DNA of 32,454 nt from Candidatus Fusicatenibacter merdavium. GTDB lineage: Bacteria; Bacillota; Clostridia; Lachnospirales; Lachnospiraceae. Below, one piece after another: positions 1-10,147 of this stretch (position 1 is the stretch's first letter; every line of letters begins with the position of its first letter). Where the stretch lies: positions 1 through 32,454 of the forward strand of contig DXEK01000050.1 of NCBI GenBank assembly GCA_019115005.1. The letters run 5' to 3'. Position numbers and translations under genes: made by a program. Under the pieces are notes generated by a model that was not told the DNA's origin, did not search any database, and worked only from the letters and a program-made list of their open reading frames with translations.

Positions 1-203
1 CGCCAGGTGTTTCCAGCCATATCCGCAGATGCCCGCCGGCCCGCGCCATGTCTCCCCCGCTCCCGGCCCGCCGCTTCCTCTGCTCCGCCCGCCGCGCCGC
101 ACCCGTCCGCACCCGTCTCTTTGGGCCGTCCCCCCGCAGCCTCCCAAAAAGCAATATATGCGCCAAACGGGGCAAGAATCGTAATGCGCGGAATGGTAAA
201 AAA
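1..203. other. GC-rich stretch without a convincing gene
   Basis: Positions about 40-145 are extremely rich in C on the + strand, with runs of CCG and CCC. An open frame crosses the region on the + strand, but it encodes a low-complexity Pro/Ala/Arg string, has no ribosome binding site and resembles no family I know. A minus-strand start with a GGGGGAG-like site near 49 is possible but runs out of the window after 16 codons. I see nothing firm here apart from the promoter that follows. Confidence 0.4.
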
Positions 204-262
204 TGCTATAATCACTGAAATAATACAGACTAATTAAGTCAAAACGACGAAAAACGAGGTGA
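204..262 (+). promoter_or_regulatory. Promoter and RBS of the xylan locus
   Basis: An extended -10 element (TGC followed by TATAAT, 204-212) is visible. No good -35 sits 17 bases upstream, so activation by a regulator is plausible (inference). The ribosome binding site GAGGTGA at 256-262 lies 6 bases before the ATG at 269. Confidence 0.6.
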
Positions 263-268
263 CAAAGT

Positions 269-2431
269 ATGAAAGAAGAAAAAGTAAAAGAGTATAGGAA
301 ACGGGCTGAAGAGCTGGTAAAACAGATGACTCTGGAAGAGAAAGTATCCCAGACCCTCCACGGAGCCGCTGCGATCCCGCGGCTCGGGATCAAGGCATAC
401 AACTGGTGGAACGAAGCGCTCCACGGCGTAGCGAGAGCCGGTGTGGCTACCGTTTTTCCGCAGGCGATCGGCCTGGCTGCCACCTTTGACGAGGATCTGG
501 TCCAGGAGATCGCAGACGTGATCTCCACCGAAGGCCGCGCCAAATTCAATATGCAGCAGGAATTCGGAGACACAGATATTTACAAAGGACTGACCTTCTG
601 GGCGCCGAACGTCAATATCTTCCGCGATCCCCGCTGGGGCCGCGGCCATGAGACTTTCGGTGAGGATCCGTATCTGACTTCCCGTCTGGGCGTTCGCTTT
701 ATTGAGGGAATCCAGGGCGACGATGACAACTACATGAAGGCTGCCGCGTGTGCAAAACATTTCGCGGTACACTCTGGTCCGGAGGATGAGCGCCATTCCT
801 TTAATGCGGTCGTTTCCCGCCAAGATATGTTCGAGACGTACCTGCCGGCTTTTGAGGCATGTGTCCGCGAGGCGAAGGTGGAGACTGTCATGGGCGCTTA
901 CAACCGCACCAACGGCGAACCATGCTGTGGAAGCAAAACTCTTCTCCAGGATATCCTGAGAAAGGGCTGGGGATTTGAGGGCCATGTGACCTCCGACTGC
1001 TGGGCGATCAAGGACTTCCATGAACATCATCATGTGACCAACTCTGCGCTGGAGTCTGTGGCGCTGGCGATGAACAACGGATGCGATCTGAACTGCGGAA
1101 ACCTGTTCTTCTATCTTGAGGAAGCGGTAAAACGTGGCATGGTATCGGAGGAGCGTCTGGACGAAGCAGTGGTGAATCTGATGACCACCCGCATGAAATT
1201 AGGACTGTTTGATGATCCGAAACATGTTCCGTACAGTGCGATCACCTATGCAGAGAATGACACGAAAGAGCATCGGGAACTGAACTTCAAGGCGTCCAGA
1301 AAGTCTTTTGTACTGTTGAAAAACGAAAACAATATGCTGCCGCTGGACAAAAATAAGATCAAGACCATTGGGATCATCGGTCCGAATGCGGACAACCGCA
1401 AGGCCCTGGTGGGAAATTACGAGGGAACCGCTTCGCGCTACGTCACACTCTCCGAGGGGATCCAGGATTATCTGGGTGACGATGTCCGGGTGGTATTTTC
1501 CGAGGGATGCCATTTGTGTAAGCCGAAGGTTAGCGGCCTGGGACAGGAAAATGACCGTATGTCCGAGGTGAAGGGCGTCTGCGAGATGAGTGATGTGATC
1601 ATTGCCTGCATGGGACTGGACTCCAGCCTGGAAGGCGAAGAAGGGGACGAGGGCAATGAGTTTGCCAGCGGCGACAAGCCGAACCTGAATCTTCCGGGAC
1701 TTCAGGAGGAAGTTCTTGAGGCGATCTATGCCAGCGGAAAACCGGTAGTTTTGGTACTCCTGTCAGGAAGTGCGCTGGCGGTCACCTGGGCGGACGAGCA
1801 CATCCCGGCGATCATCGAGGGATGGTATCCGGGCGCACAGGGCGGACGTGCCCTGGCAGGCATCCTGTTCGGCGACTACTCTCCGGAAGGCAAACTGCCG
1901 GTGACTTTCTACCGCACGACAGAGGAGCTTCCGGCATTTACCGATTATGCGATGAAGGGACGCACCTACCGCTATATGACCCAGAAGGCGCTGTATCCGT
2001 TCGGCTATGGTCTGTCCTACACAGATTTTGCGCTGAGCGATGTTTCTCTGAGCCAGGATGCCATGGCGAAAGACGGGGAGATTACGGTAAAGGCAGTCCT
2101 GAAGAATACAGGAGTCATGGCCGGAGCCGAGACGGTTCAGGTTTATGTGAAATCTTGCCGGGAACATACGCCGAACGCACAGCTGAAAGCTCTGAAAAAA
2201 GTACAGCTGGCGCCGGGCGAGGAGCAGGAGGTTTCCCTGACCCTGTCTGCGAAGTCCTTCGGTCTGCACAACGAAAACGGCGATATGGTTCTGGAGGCAG
2301 GAGAGTATCTTGTTTATGTGGGAACTCAGCAGCCGGATGAGCGAAGCAGAGAACTGACAGGAAAACAGCCGGAGTGCAGAAAAGTGACCGTGGCTCAGAC
2401 AGAAGTTCTGGTTCCGGTCTGCCTGGACTGA
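269..2431 (+). CDS. GH3 beta-xylosidase (xylan 1,4-beta-xylosidase type)
   Basis: This 720-residue glycoside hydrolase family 3 enzyme probably releases xylose, or arabinose, from xylo-oligosaccharides in the cytoplasm, because no signal peptide is seen. The N-terminal barrel carries NWWNEALHG (45-53), typical of GH3 xylosidases, then DPRWGRGHETFGEDPYL, CAKHFAVHSG and TSDCWA, in which Asp243 should be the nucleophile. The alpha/beta sandwich domain follows with LPVTFYR, YPFGYGLSYTDF lies at about 577-588, and a fibronectin type III-like domain ends the protein. The start is fixed by GAGGTGA 6 bases upstream. It is the first gene of the locus and is followed after 36 bases by the GH2 gene. The reading frame is intact. 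The exact substrate (xylosidase, arabinofuranosidase or both) is inferred from motif type and neighbours. Confidence 0.9.
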   Translation: MKEEKVKEYRKRAEELVKQMTLEEKVSQTLHGAAAIPRLGIKAYNWWNEALHGVARAGVATVFPQAIGLAATFDEDLVQEIADVISTEGRAKFNMQQEFGDTDIYKGLTFWAPNVNIFRDPRWGRGHETFGEDPYLTSRLGVRFIEGIQGDDDNYMKAAACAKHFAVHSGPEDERHSFNAVVSRQDMFETYLPAFEACVREAKVETVMGAYNRTNGEPCCGSKTLLQDILRKGWGFEGHVTSDCWAIKDFHEHHHVTNSALESVALAMNNGCDLNCGNLFFYLEEAVKRGMVSEERLDEAVVNLMTTRMKLGLFDDPKHVPYSAITYAENDTKEHRELNFKASRKSFVLLKNENNMLPLDKNKIKTIGIIGPNADNRKALVGNYEGTASRYVTLSEGIQDYLGDDVRVVFSEGCHLCKPKVSGLGQENDRMSEVKGVCEMSDVIIACMGLDSSLEGEEGDEGNEFASGDKPNLNLPGLQEEVLEAIYASGKPVVLVLLSGSALAVTWADEHIPAIIEGWYPGAQGGRALAGILFGDYSPEGKLPVTFYRTTEELPAFTDYAMKGRTYRYMTQKALYPFGYGLSYTDFALSDVSLSQDAMAKDGEITVKAVLKNTGVMAGAETVQVYVKSCREHTPNAQLKALKKVQLAPGEEQEVSLTLSAKSFGLHNENGDMVLEAGEYLVYVGTQQPDERSRELTGKQPECRKVTVAQTEVLVPVCLD

Positions 2432-2467
2432 CCGGTTTCTATCACGCGGCATAAAGGAGAAGTTACA

Positions 2468-5400
2468 ATGGACAATAAGTCAAACCGCAGGACAGGTTTT
2501 TACGGATTAGGTACTCATCTGTTCAACGATGGCTGGCAGTTTGCCAAGCAGCCGCTGTTCACAACATACGAAGAGATCAGACAGCATCCGGAGGCTTTCG
2601 CCCGGTGGGCCTGCCGCATGACTGGCTGATCTATCAGGCGGCGGATCTGTATGAGGACGGAACCGGATGGTACAAAAAGACTTTTCTGTATCATCCGGGA
2701 GAGGAGGAGATTGCGTTCCTCCGATTTGAGGGAGTCTACATGGACAGTGCGGTTTATGTCAACGGCGAGAAAGCCATGGAGTGGAAATACGGTTATTCCA
2801 CCTTTGAGGTGCCCCTGGAGGGACGGCTGAAAGACGGGGAAAACGAGATCATGGTAAGTGTAAACTTCCAGGCGCCCAACAGCCGCTGGTATTCCGGCGC
2901 CGGGATTTACCGTGATGTATGGCTGAAAGTGGTGAAGACCACCCATCTTCTGTCTGACGGAATCTATACGTCTGTGCGTCCGGGGGAGGATGGCTGCTGG
3001 GAACTGGAACTCACAGCGGAAGGGATCTTCCGCCGTGACGGAGAACTCCGGTATATACTGACCGACCGGAAGACCGGACGGCAGGTATCTTTTGACAGCG
3101 GCAGTTCTGTTCTCGCGGTAAAAGCGGCGGACGGTGTTCAGACGTTGGAAGATAAAGTTGTTGTCAGAAATGTGGACCGCTGGGACGTGGAACATCCCTG
3201 TCTGTATGACCTGCGCGCGGAACTCTGTGTCAACGGCGAGCGGATACAGGCTGAGGAGTATACGTTAGGTTTCTGCGAAAAACAGTTTCTTCCGGACCGG
3301 GGATTTCTTTTAAACGGGCGGAAAGTGAAACTGAACGGCGTCTGCGAGCATCATGATCTCGGGTGCCTGGGTTCCGCTTATAATCACCGGGCGATGGAGA
3401 GAAAGCTGGAGATCCTGAAACAGATGGGGGTCAATGCATTGCGCCTGACGCATAACATGTTCGCCCCGGATGTGATGGAACTGGCGGATTCCATGGGATT
3501 CCTGGTAATATCGGAAGCCTTTGATATGTGGGAGCGGCCGAAAAATAAGTACGATTATGGACGATTTTTTTCGGAATGGTATAAGAAGGACGTGGCAAGC
3601 TGGGTGCGCCGGGACAGGAACCATCCAAGCCTGATCCTCTGGAGCATCGGAAACGAAATTTACGACACGCACGTGGACGAGCGGGGCCAGGAACTCACAA
3701 AGATGCTGATGAAAGAGGTACGTATCCATGATCCCAGGGAGAATGGGCGTATTACGATCGGCTCTAACTATATGCCGTGGGAGAATGCCCAGAAATGTGC
3801 GGATCTGGTGAAAGTTGCCGGATACAATTACGCAGAAAAATATTATGATCAGCATCACAGAGAACATCCGGACTGGATCATTTACGGAAGTGAGACAAGC
3901 TCCACGGTTCAGAGCCGCGGCGTTTACCGGTTCCCTTACAGCCAGTCCGTGCTCTCGGATGTGGACAGCCAGTGTTCAGCGCTGGGAAATTCCACGACCA
4001 GCTGGGGCGCCCGCTCCTCGGAGGCATGTGTGGTGGCCGAGAGGGATCATGAGTTTTCCTGCGGACAGTTTCTGTGGTCGGGATTTGACTATATCGGGGA
4101 GCCGACGCCGTACCACACCAGAAATTCTTACTTCGGCCAGGTGGACACCGCAGGATTTCCGAAGGATTCCTATTATATTTATCAGGCGGAGTGGACGGAT
4201 TACCGGAAAACCCCGATGGTGCATGTGTTTCCGTATTGGGATTTCAATGAGGGCCAGCTAATCGATGTACGTGTATGCTCCAACGCTCCGATGGTGGAAC
4301 TGTTCATGAACGGACGAAGCCAGGGAACGTATGAGATCGACCATGCGCATGGAAGCGAGAAGGAGCTGACCGGCCACTGGCAGCTGCCGTTTGAGCCGGG
4401 AGAGATCACCGCGAAGGCCTACGATGAGCAGGGCAATGAGATCGCCAGCGAGACGCGCTGTTCCTTCGGCGAGGCCGAAAAGATCACCTGGAAGGCAGAC
4501 CGTACGGTTCTCCGGGCGGACGGAAGAGACCTCGCCTTTATAGAGATCGGCATGGAAGACCGGGAGGGCCATCCGGTGGAAAATGCGGACAACCGGGTGT
4601 TCGTCCGTGTGGACGGCTGCGGGTATCTGGCGGGTCTGGACAATGGCGACAGCACAGATGTGGAAGAATATAAAACGGTGAGCCGCCGGTTGTTTAACGG
4701 TAAGCTTCTTGCCGTAGTGGGAGCAGGCAGCGAGGCCGGGCAGATCCGCGTGGAGATCCGGTCCAGGGGAATGGAACCGGCGGCCTTTACGCTGGAGACT
4801 GCGGAATGCCCGCGGCAGGAAGGCCTGGGCGAAGAACCATGGAAGGTTGACCAGAAGGCAGCCGAAGCGGCGACAGAGAAATACCGGGATGAGCTTCCGG
4901 TGCGCGCGCTGCGCATCCGGACCAGCTGCGGAACGATCCTGACGCCGGAAAACAGCCGGACCGAGGCGGAAGCCATCGTGTGTCCCGCCGGTGCGCAGGA
5001 TCATGAAGTCTTCTGGAGCATTGTGGACGATGCGGGAATCCCGTCCAGCCTGGCAAACGTCGAGAGCTGCGGGACGAAAGCGAAGATCACTGCGGTCAGC
5101 GACGGAGAATTCCGGCTCAGATGTATGTCAAAGTCCGGGACTGCGGATATCCGGATCATCTCGGAAATGAACTTCTCCGTCACCGGATTCGGAAAAGCGT
5201 ATCTGGATCCTTACGGTTTCATTGCGGGAGGACTGTATGATTATGTGAAGGGGACCGCGACCAATGGAAACGAGCATGGTGTAGCCACCGCCCGGGACGG
5301 GGAAACGCAGGTAGGTTTTCACTTTCTGGATTTCGGTCCGTTTGGTTCCGATGAGATTGTTCTCCCGATTTTTGCGCTGGATGACAATGATTACGAGATC

Positions 5401-5961
5401 CAGGTTTATGAAGGAATGCCGGGGGAACAGGGCAGCGAACTGATCGGCGACTTACATTATCAGAAGCCTTCCCGCTGGAATGTCTACCAGCCGGAAACCT
5501 ACCGGTTAAACAAGCGGCTGAAGGGAGTCACAAGTATTTGCTTCGTCCTGCACGCAAAGATCCATCTGAAAGGATTTTCGTTCATTCGGAAGGAAAAAGC
5601 TTACGAAAAACTGTATGCTGCGCAGAGTGACAAACTCTACGGCGACAGTTTCCGCCTGGAAGATCAGAGAGTCCGGGAGATCGGAAACAACGTGACCCTG
5701 GAGTACACGGGAATGAATCTGGGAGAACAGGGGGCAGGCAGGATCGAGATCTGCGGCTATACGCCGATGGAGAAAAACACGATACAGATCCGCTTTACCT
5801 CGGAAGAGGAGGAAATTACACAAATTGTCGAATTTTGCCATCGGGAAAAGGAAGAGGTTCAGGCGTTTGAACTCCAGCCGATTCCCGGCAGCTGGAATGT
5901 GAGTTTTGTGTTCCTTCCGGGAAGCAATTTCGATTTTTATTGGTTTAAATTCGTGAAATAG
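2468..5961 (+). pseudogene. GH2 glycosidase (beta-galactosidase-like), frameshifted near its N terminus
   Basis: AAAGGAGA (2453-2460) precedes the ATG at 2468. That frame encodes a proper GH2 start (MDNKSNRRTGF, then FNDGWQF) but stops at about 2629. The rest continues in the +1 frame from 2605 with GLPHDWL, the GH2 jelly-roll signature. Adding one C to the CCC run at 2601-2603 would join the halves (AFAPVGLPHDWL) into about 1164 residues. The remainder is sound: barrel motif EHHDLG, acid/base Glu in SIGNE (codon 3655-3657), nucleophile Glu in YGSETSS (3892-3894), then a DUF4982/Ig-like region (VELFMNGRSQG) and two C-terminal carbohydrate-binding-like sandwich modules. The substrate cannot be named; a beta-galactosidase, beta-glucuronidase or related exo-enzyme is possible. 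Without the N-terminal 46 residues the enzyme would lack the first strands of its sugar-binding domain and is probably inactive, unless the lesion is a sequencing error or slippage restores the frame. Confidence 0.85.
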
Positions 5962-6000
5962 CATAAGAAAAAGCAAAAATATAACAGCATATTGCGGAAA

Positions 6001-6062
6001 TGAAAAATGCGTTTGGCAGATTTGATCAGGTAGAAATGACGAATCCGCCGGCGCATTTTTTG
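6001..6062 (+). terminator. Possible weak terminator or processing hairpin after GH2
   Basis: AAAAATGCG (6003-6011) can pair with CGCATTTTT (6051-6059) across a loop of about 39 bases, and the right arm ends in a T run. The large loop makes this a weak candidate. It lies in the 196-base gap between GH2 and GH67, where I see no other feature. Confidence 0.3.
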
Positions 6063-6157
6063 CATGAATCATCCGGATAAATAATAGAAAAAAACCGGGC
6101 AAACCGTTGATGGAACAAAAAATATGCACAACATTATTCCGGTGGGGAAGGGGGACT

Positions 6158-8140
6158 ATGGGATACGAAAATGCGTGGCTGAATTACCGGCGGTTGCAGG
6201 GATCGGCGGAGAGTACATATTTTTCTTCTGACTGCACAGACAGCCAGGGAAGAACGGCCAGGACAGCGATTGAGGAACTGAAACGTGCGGCGCGGGAAAT
6301 CTTCGGGCTGGATATGCAGGAGAAGTCCGGCACACAGGATGCAGGCATCTGCCTGAAACTGAACCGGGAAGCGGCAGCAGGAGAAGAAGGTTACCATATC
6401 TACGAAAAAGACGGAAGGGTGACGGTCGAGTCTGCCGGCGGCAGGGGACTTTTATACGGAAGTTTTGCCTTGATCCGTATGCTTCAGACAGGAAGGAAGA
6501 TCGGCGGCGCCGATCTCACGGAGGTTCCGCAGAATCCTATCCGGATCCTGAATCACTGGGACAATATGGACGGTTCGATCGAACGGGGATATTCCGGAAA
6601 TTCCTTTTTCTTTCAGGATCAGAAGGTACTGGTCAACGACCGTACAAGGGCATACGCCCGTCTGGCGGCTTCTGTCGGGATCAATGCTTCTGTCATCAAC
6701 AACGTAAATGTAAAAGGAAACGCGACGAAACTGATCACGGAAACCTACCGCAGGGAACTTCAGGAGATGGCGGAGATTTTTGCCGATTACGGGATCTCTC
6801 TTTATCTGAGCCTGAACTTTGCGGCGCCGATGGAGATCGGCGGATTGGACAGCGCGGATCCGCTGGACGAAAACGTCCGGGAATGGTGGTCCCGGCAGAT
6901 GGAGGATGTATTTACCGGCATTCCGAATTTCGGAGGATTTCTGGTAAAGGCCGATTCCGAGGGACGCCCCGGGCCGTTTACTTACGGAAGAACGCATGCG
7001 GACGGAGCGAATATGCTGGCGGACGCGGCGGCTCCCTACAACGGAACGATCATCTGGCGCTGCTTCGTTTACAACTGCCAGCAGGACTGGCGGGATCGGA
7101 AGACCGACCGGGCGAGATCCGGATACGATAATTTTATGCCGCTGGACGGACAGTTCCGGGAGAATGTCGTATTGCAGATCAAGAACGGGCCGATGGATTT
7201 CCAGGTCAGAGAGCCGGTTTCTCCTCTTCTGGGCGGACTGAAAAAGACCAACCAGATTCTGGAGGTTCAGATCGCGCAGGAGTATACCGGACAGCAGAGA
7301 CATGTCTGTTACCTGATCCCGATGTTCAAAGAGGTGCTCGGCTTCCATACATACTGTGAGAAAGAAAAGGACACGGTTGCCGATCTCGTCATCGGACGGA
7401 CTTACGGGCAGACCAGATGCGGAATGGCTGCGGTTGCCAACACCGGCGACGATGAAAACTGGACCGGACATGATCTGGCGGCGGCCAATCTGTATGGTTT
7501 CGGAAGACTGGCGTTTCATACGGATCTCAGTTCAGAGGAGATCGCCGGCGAGTGGATTCGCTGTACCTTCGGAATGCAGCCGGAGGTCGTGGAGAAGGTC
7601 AGCCGGATCCTGATGATGTCGTGGCCGGCTTACGAAAAGTACACGTCGCCGCTTGGTATCGGATGGATGGTGAATCCCGGGTATCATTACGGTCCGAATG
7701 TGGACGGATATGAGTACGACCGCTGGGGTACCTATCACCGCGCCGACCACATGGGGATCGGTGTGGACCGAAGTTCCGGGGGAACCGGATACGCGCAGCA
7801 GTACCATGAGCCGAACGCTTCCATGTATGAGAAGATCGAGACATGTCCGGAAGAACTGTTGCTTTTCTTCCACCACGTACCCTACAGCTTCCGGCTGAAG
7901 ACAGGAAAAACTCTGATCCAGCACATTTATGATTCGCATTTTGAAGGTGCTGAGGATGTGGAAAAGATGGTTGCGGAATGGGAATCTCTGAGAGAGTTCC
8001 TTCCGGAAAAGATATATCAGAGAGTGCTTGCGAGATTCGAACACCAGAAAGAGCATTCCAAAGAATGGAGAGACCAGATCAACTCCTATTTCTGGCGGAA
8101 GTCTTTCGTGGAAGATGAAAAACACCGGACGATATATTAA
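6158..8140 (+). CDS. aguA: GH67 alpha-glucuronidase
   Basis: It removes alpha-1,2-linked (4-O-methyl)glucuronic acid from the non-reducing end of xylo-oligosaccharides, typically in the cytoplasm. The protein has 660 residues when started at the ATG at 6158, preceded by a GGAAGGGGG purine run; an upstream in-frame ATG at 6107 has no such site. The three family catalytic residues are present with the spacing known for bacterial GH67 enzymes: Glu268 in KADSEG as general acid, Asp347 in NGPMDFQ and Glu375 in QEYTGQ as the base pair. An N-terminal GH67-type domain (GLLYGSFALIRML), the barrel and the C-terminal helical domain are all present, and the length is near normal. No signal peptide is visible. 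The gene is followed after 29 bases by the permease remnant, so an uptake system for aldouronic acids once sat next to it (inference). Confidence 0.95.
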   Translation: MGYENAWLNYRRLQGSAESTYFSSDCTDSQGRTARTAIEELKRAAREIFGLDMQEKSGTQDAGICLKLNREAAAGEEGYHIYEKDGRVTVESAGGRGLLYGSFALIRMLQTGRKIGGADLTEVPQNPIRILNHWDNMDGSIERGYSGNSFFFQDQKVLVNDRTRAYARLAASVGINASVINNVNVKGNATKLITETYRRELQEMAEIFADYGISLYLSLNFAAPMEIGGLDSADPLDENVREWWSRQMEDVFTGIPNFGGFLVKADSEGRPGPFTYGRTHADGANMLADAAAPYNGTIIWRCFVYNCQQDWRDRKTDRARSGYDNFMPLDGQFRENVVLQIKNGPMDFQVREPVSPLLGGLKKTNQILEVQIAQEYTGQQRHVCYLIPMFKEVLGFHTYCEKEKDTVADLVIGRTYGQTRCGMAAVANTGDDENWTGHDLAAANLYGFGRLAFHTDLSSEEIAGEWIRCTFGMQPEVVEKVSRILMMSWPAYEKYTSPLGIGWMVNPGYHYGPNVDGYEYDRWGTYHRADHMGIGVDRSSGGTGYAQQYHEPNASMYEKIETCPEELLLFFHHVPYSFRLKTGKTLIQHIYDSHFEGAEDVEKMVAEWESLREFLPEKIYQRVLARFEHQKEHSKEWRDQINSYFWRKSFVEDEKHRTIY

Positions 8141-8169
8141 ACCAAATATGAAAAGAAAGTGGTGAAAAA

Positions 8170-8328
8170 ATGGCTAAGAAACAAAAAAAACAAAAGCTTG
8201 TGCATCAGGAATCTCTGCCTGCACACATCCGAAAAAACTGGAAACTTTATTCTTTTGTGGTTCTGCCGATCCTCTGGTATGTGATCTTCAAGTACATACC
8301 GATGCTGGGAAACCTTATCGCATTCTGA
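8170..8328 (+). pseudogene. Remnant of a LplB-type sugar ABC permease (N terminus only)
   Basis: A start at 8170, after GAAAGTGGTG, encodes 52 residues: a lysine/glutamine-rich cytoplasmic tail followed by the first membrane segment ending in FKYIPMLGNLIAF, then TGA at 8326-8328. This is the usual N terminus of CUT1 LplB-like permeases, which are about 300 residues long. The remaining membrane segments and the EAA loop are missing, and the sequence jumps straight into a lipoprotein signal peptide. In this transporter class the usual order is permease, second permease, binding protein, so a deletion appears to have removed most of the first permease, the whole second permease and the start of the binding protein gene. 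The function must be lost. Confidence 0.8.
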
Positions 8329-9891
8329 CAGCGATCATGATCGCATCCCTCGGAGCCTGCGGTGGCAGCGGCGGCGCAGAGGAAAGCGCAAAGGCAGCAG
8401 AAGAGTATGAAGATCCGGCAGAACTGGATTATGAGTACGGAGAAGATGTAACTTTCCATTCTGATGAACCGGTGACCTATACTATGCTGTTCTCCGATCA
8501 TGAGAACTACCCCTACAAGGAAGACTGGCGTCTCTGGTCAGCGATTGAGGAAAAAACGAATGTGACTTTTGATCTGACGTTGGTTGCGCGTACTGACTAC
8601 AATGATAAGGTATCAGCGCTGGTAAACTCAGGAGAAGCACCATGGATCATTCCGAAGACGTATGATGCAAGTAACTATGTGGATTCCGGCCAGATCATTC
8701 CCATCAGCGACTGGGTTCAGTATATGCCTAATTACATGAAATGTGTCAATGACTGGGGAATGGAAGAAGAGCTGAAAACCACTTATCAGTTGGATGGTAA
8801 ATATTATCGTCTGCCAGGTATGTGGGAAGTGGCAGCCGGCGGGTATTCTTTGATCATCCGCAAAGACGTTTTTGAGGCGGCTGGCGTAGATGTAGAGGAG
8901 CTGGAGAAAAACTGGACCTGGGATGATTTCTATGAAGCGCTGTTGAAAGTGAAAGAGTACACAGGAGCAGATTATGTATGGTCTGACCAGTATCAGCTGG
9001 GCTCTACGATGAATATTTCTGCGGTACAGTATAGTTCTAAGGCTGGAAATTCCACAGACGGCGGAGACTGGGGTCTGAGAAATGGTGTGAAGTTTGACTG
9101 GGATAACAATGAATTTTACTTCACCAACACCACAGACACATACAGAGATCTTCCGCGGTGATTCTTATGTGCTGAACGCAAATTATCAGCAACTGGCGGA
9201 TATCCAGTCTTCCGGCAAGATGCAGGTTGACGGAGCGGAACTGTACATGATCGTTTACCCGGGTGGACCGGCTGGTCATCTTCAGGTTGAAACTTCCAGA
9301 TTGGAGAATGGTATTATGATTTCTCAGTCAGCATTGGATGATCTGGGTGAAGAGGGATTTGTAAAGATGCTCCGCTTCATCGACTGGCTGTGGTATTCTG
9401 ATGAAGGTCTTATGCTGACTCAGTGGGGTGTTGAAGGCGAAACCTATACGCTGGATGATGAAGGAAATGTTGTGCTGAATTCCGATATTTACTACAATGG
9501 TATCAACCCGGGCGCATCCAAACAGCTGAATGTTGATTATGGATTTGGCGGCGGTGTATTCGCTTACGGTGGTTCCGAGTGGCTGAGATTCTCCAAGTTC
9601 ACAGACGCAGAGAAAGACTGGAATCAGAGAGTTCTGGAGAATACAGAGCCGCAGAAACTTGACCCTCCGATTATGGCTGACGAGATGCAGAAAGAGGAAA
9701 TGAACCTGATCCAGGTACCTCTTATGGACTATGTAAACCAGTCTGCTTTGCAGTTCATTACTGGCGATCTTGACATTGAGAACGACTGGGATAATTATGT
9801 ATCACAGTGCGAAGCAAAGGGAAGTCAGGATTATATCGATCAGGCAAATGAAATCTTCGAAGATACGAAAGACGTTCTTGGAATGGAATAA
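8313..9891 (+). pseudogene. Extracellular sugar-binding lipoprotein of an ABC importer, truncated and frame-broken
   Basis: In the frame of ATG 8337 the sequence reads upstream as RILTAIMIASLGACGG: the hydrophobic core and lipobox (LGAC) of a lipoprotein signal peptide whose own start is missing. The mature part (PVTYTMLFSDHENYPYKEDW, EEKTNVTFDL) is typical of the large LplA-type binding proteins for oligosaccharides. The frame stops at 9159-9161 after TDTYRDLPR. The protein then continues in another frame from about 9150 with RGDSYVLNANYQQL to the end at 9891 (DTKDVLGME). At the break the family usually has a stretch of some tens of residues that seems absent, so a small out-of-frame deletion is likely (inference). 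With no complete signal peptide, no permeases and a broken frame, it cannot form a working importer. It lies between the GH67 and GH115 genes, so the lost substrate was probably an aldouronic acid or xylo-oligosaccharide. Confidence 0.82.
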
Positions 9892-9929
9892 AAAAATCTG
9901 ACAGGAATTGCCCTCCTGAGCAGAACCGG

Positions 9930-9962
9930 GAAAGCCTGTCCGCAGCATGCGGACGGGCTTTC
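9930..9962 (+). terminator. Hairpin terminator after the binding-protein gene
   Basis: A 14-bp stem (9930-9943 with 9949-9962, one G-U pair) closes a 5-base loop. The right arm ends GGGCTTTC but no long T run follows. It lies 38 bases after the stop codon and separates the transporter remnant from GH115. Confidence 0.65.
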
Positions 9963-10147
9963 CTGATATCATGCGGATACTGCCGTTTATTCAGAAATTT
10001 TTTTCATGTCCGGCAGAAGCAATATGTGGAGGAAGAATCGCAAAATTGTCAGAGATGCCGGATGCCTGACCGTTTATAATCTTAAAAAAAAAAGCAAAAA
10101 CAATCCTTTTCCGGAGAAAATTCCGGCGGAAGAGGAGAAAGGACATC

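Noticed and set aside
7..237. Open frame of 76 codons at the left edge
   Set aside because: Low-complexity Pro/Ala/Arg translation, no ribosome binding site, and the promoter of the next gene lies inside it.
10046..10080. Separate promoter for GH115 (TTGTCA and TATAAT)
   Set aside because: The spacing is 23 bases, too long for a sigma-A promoter; the TATAAT alone is not enough to call it.
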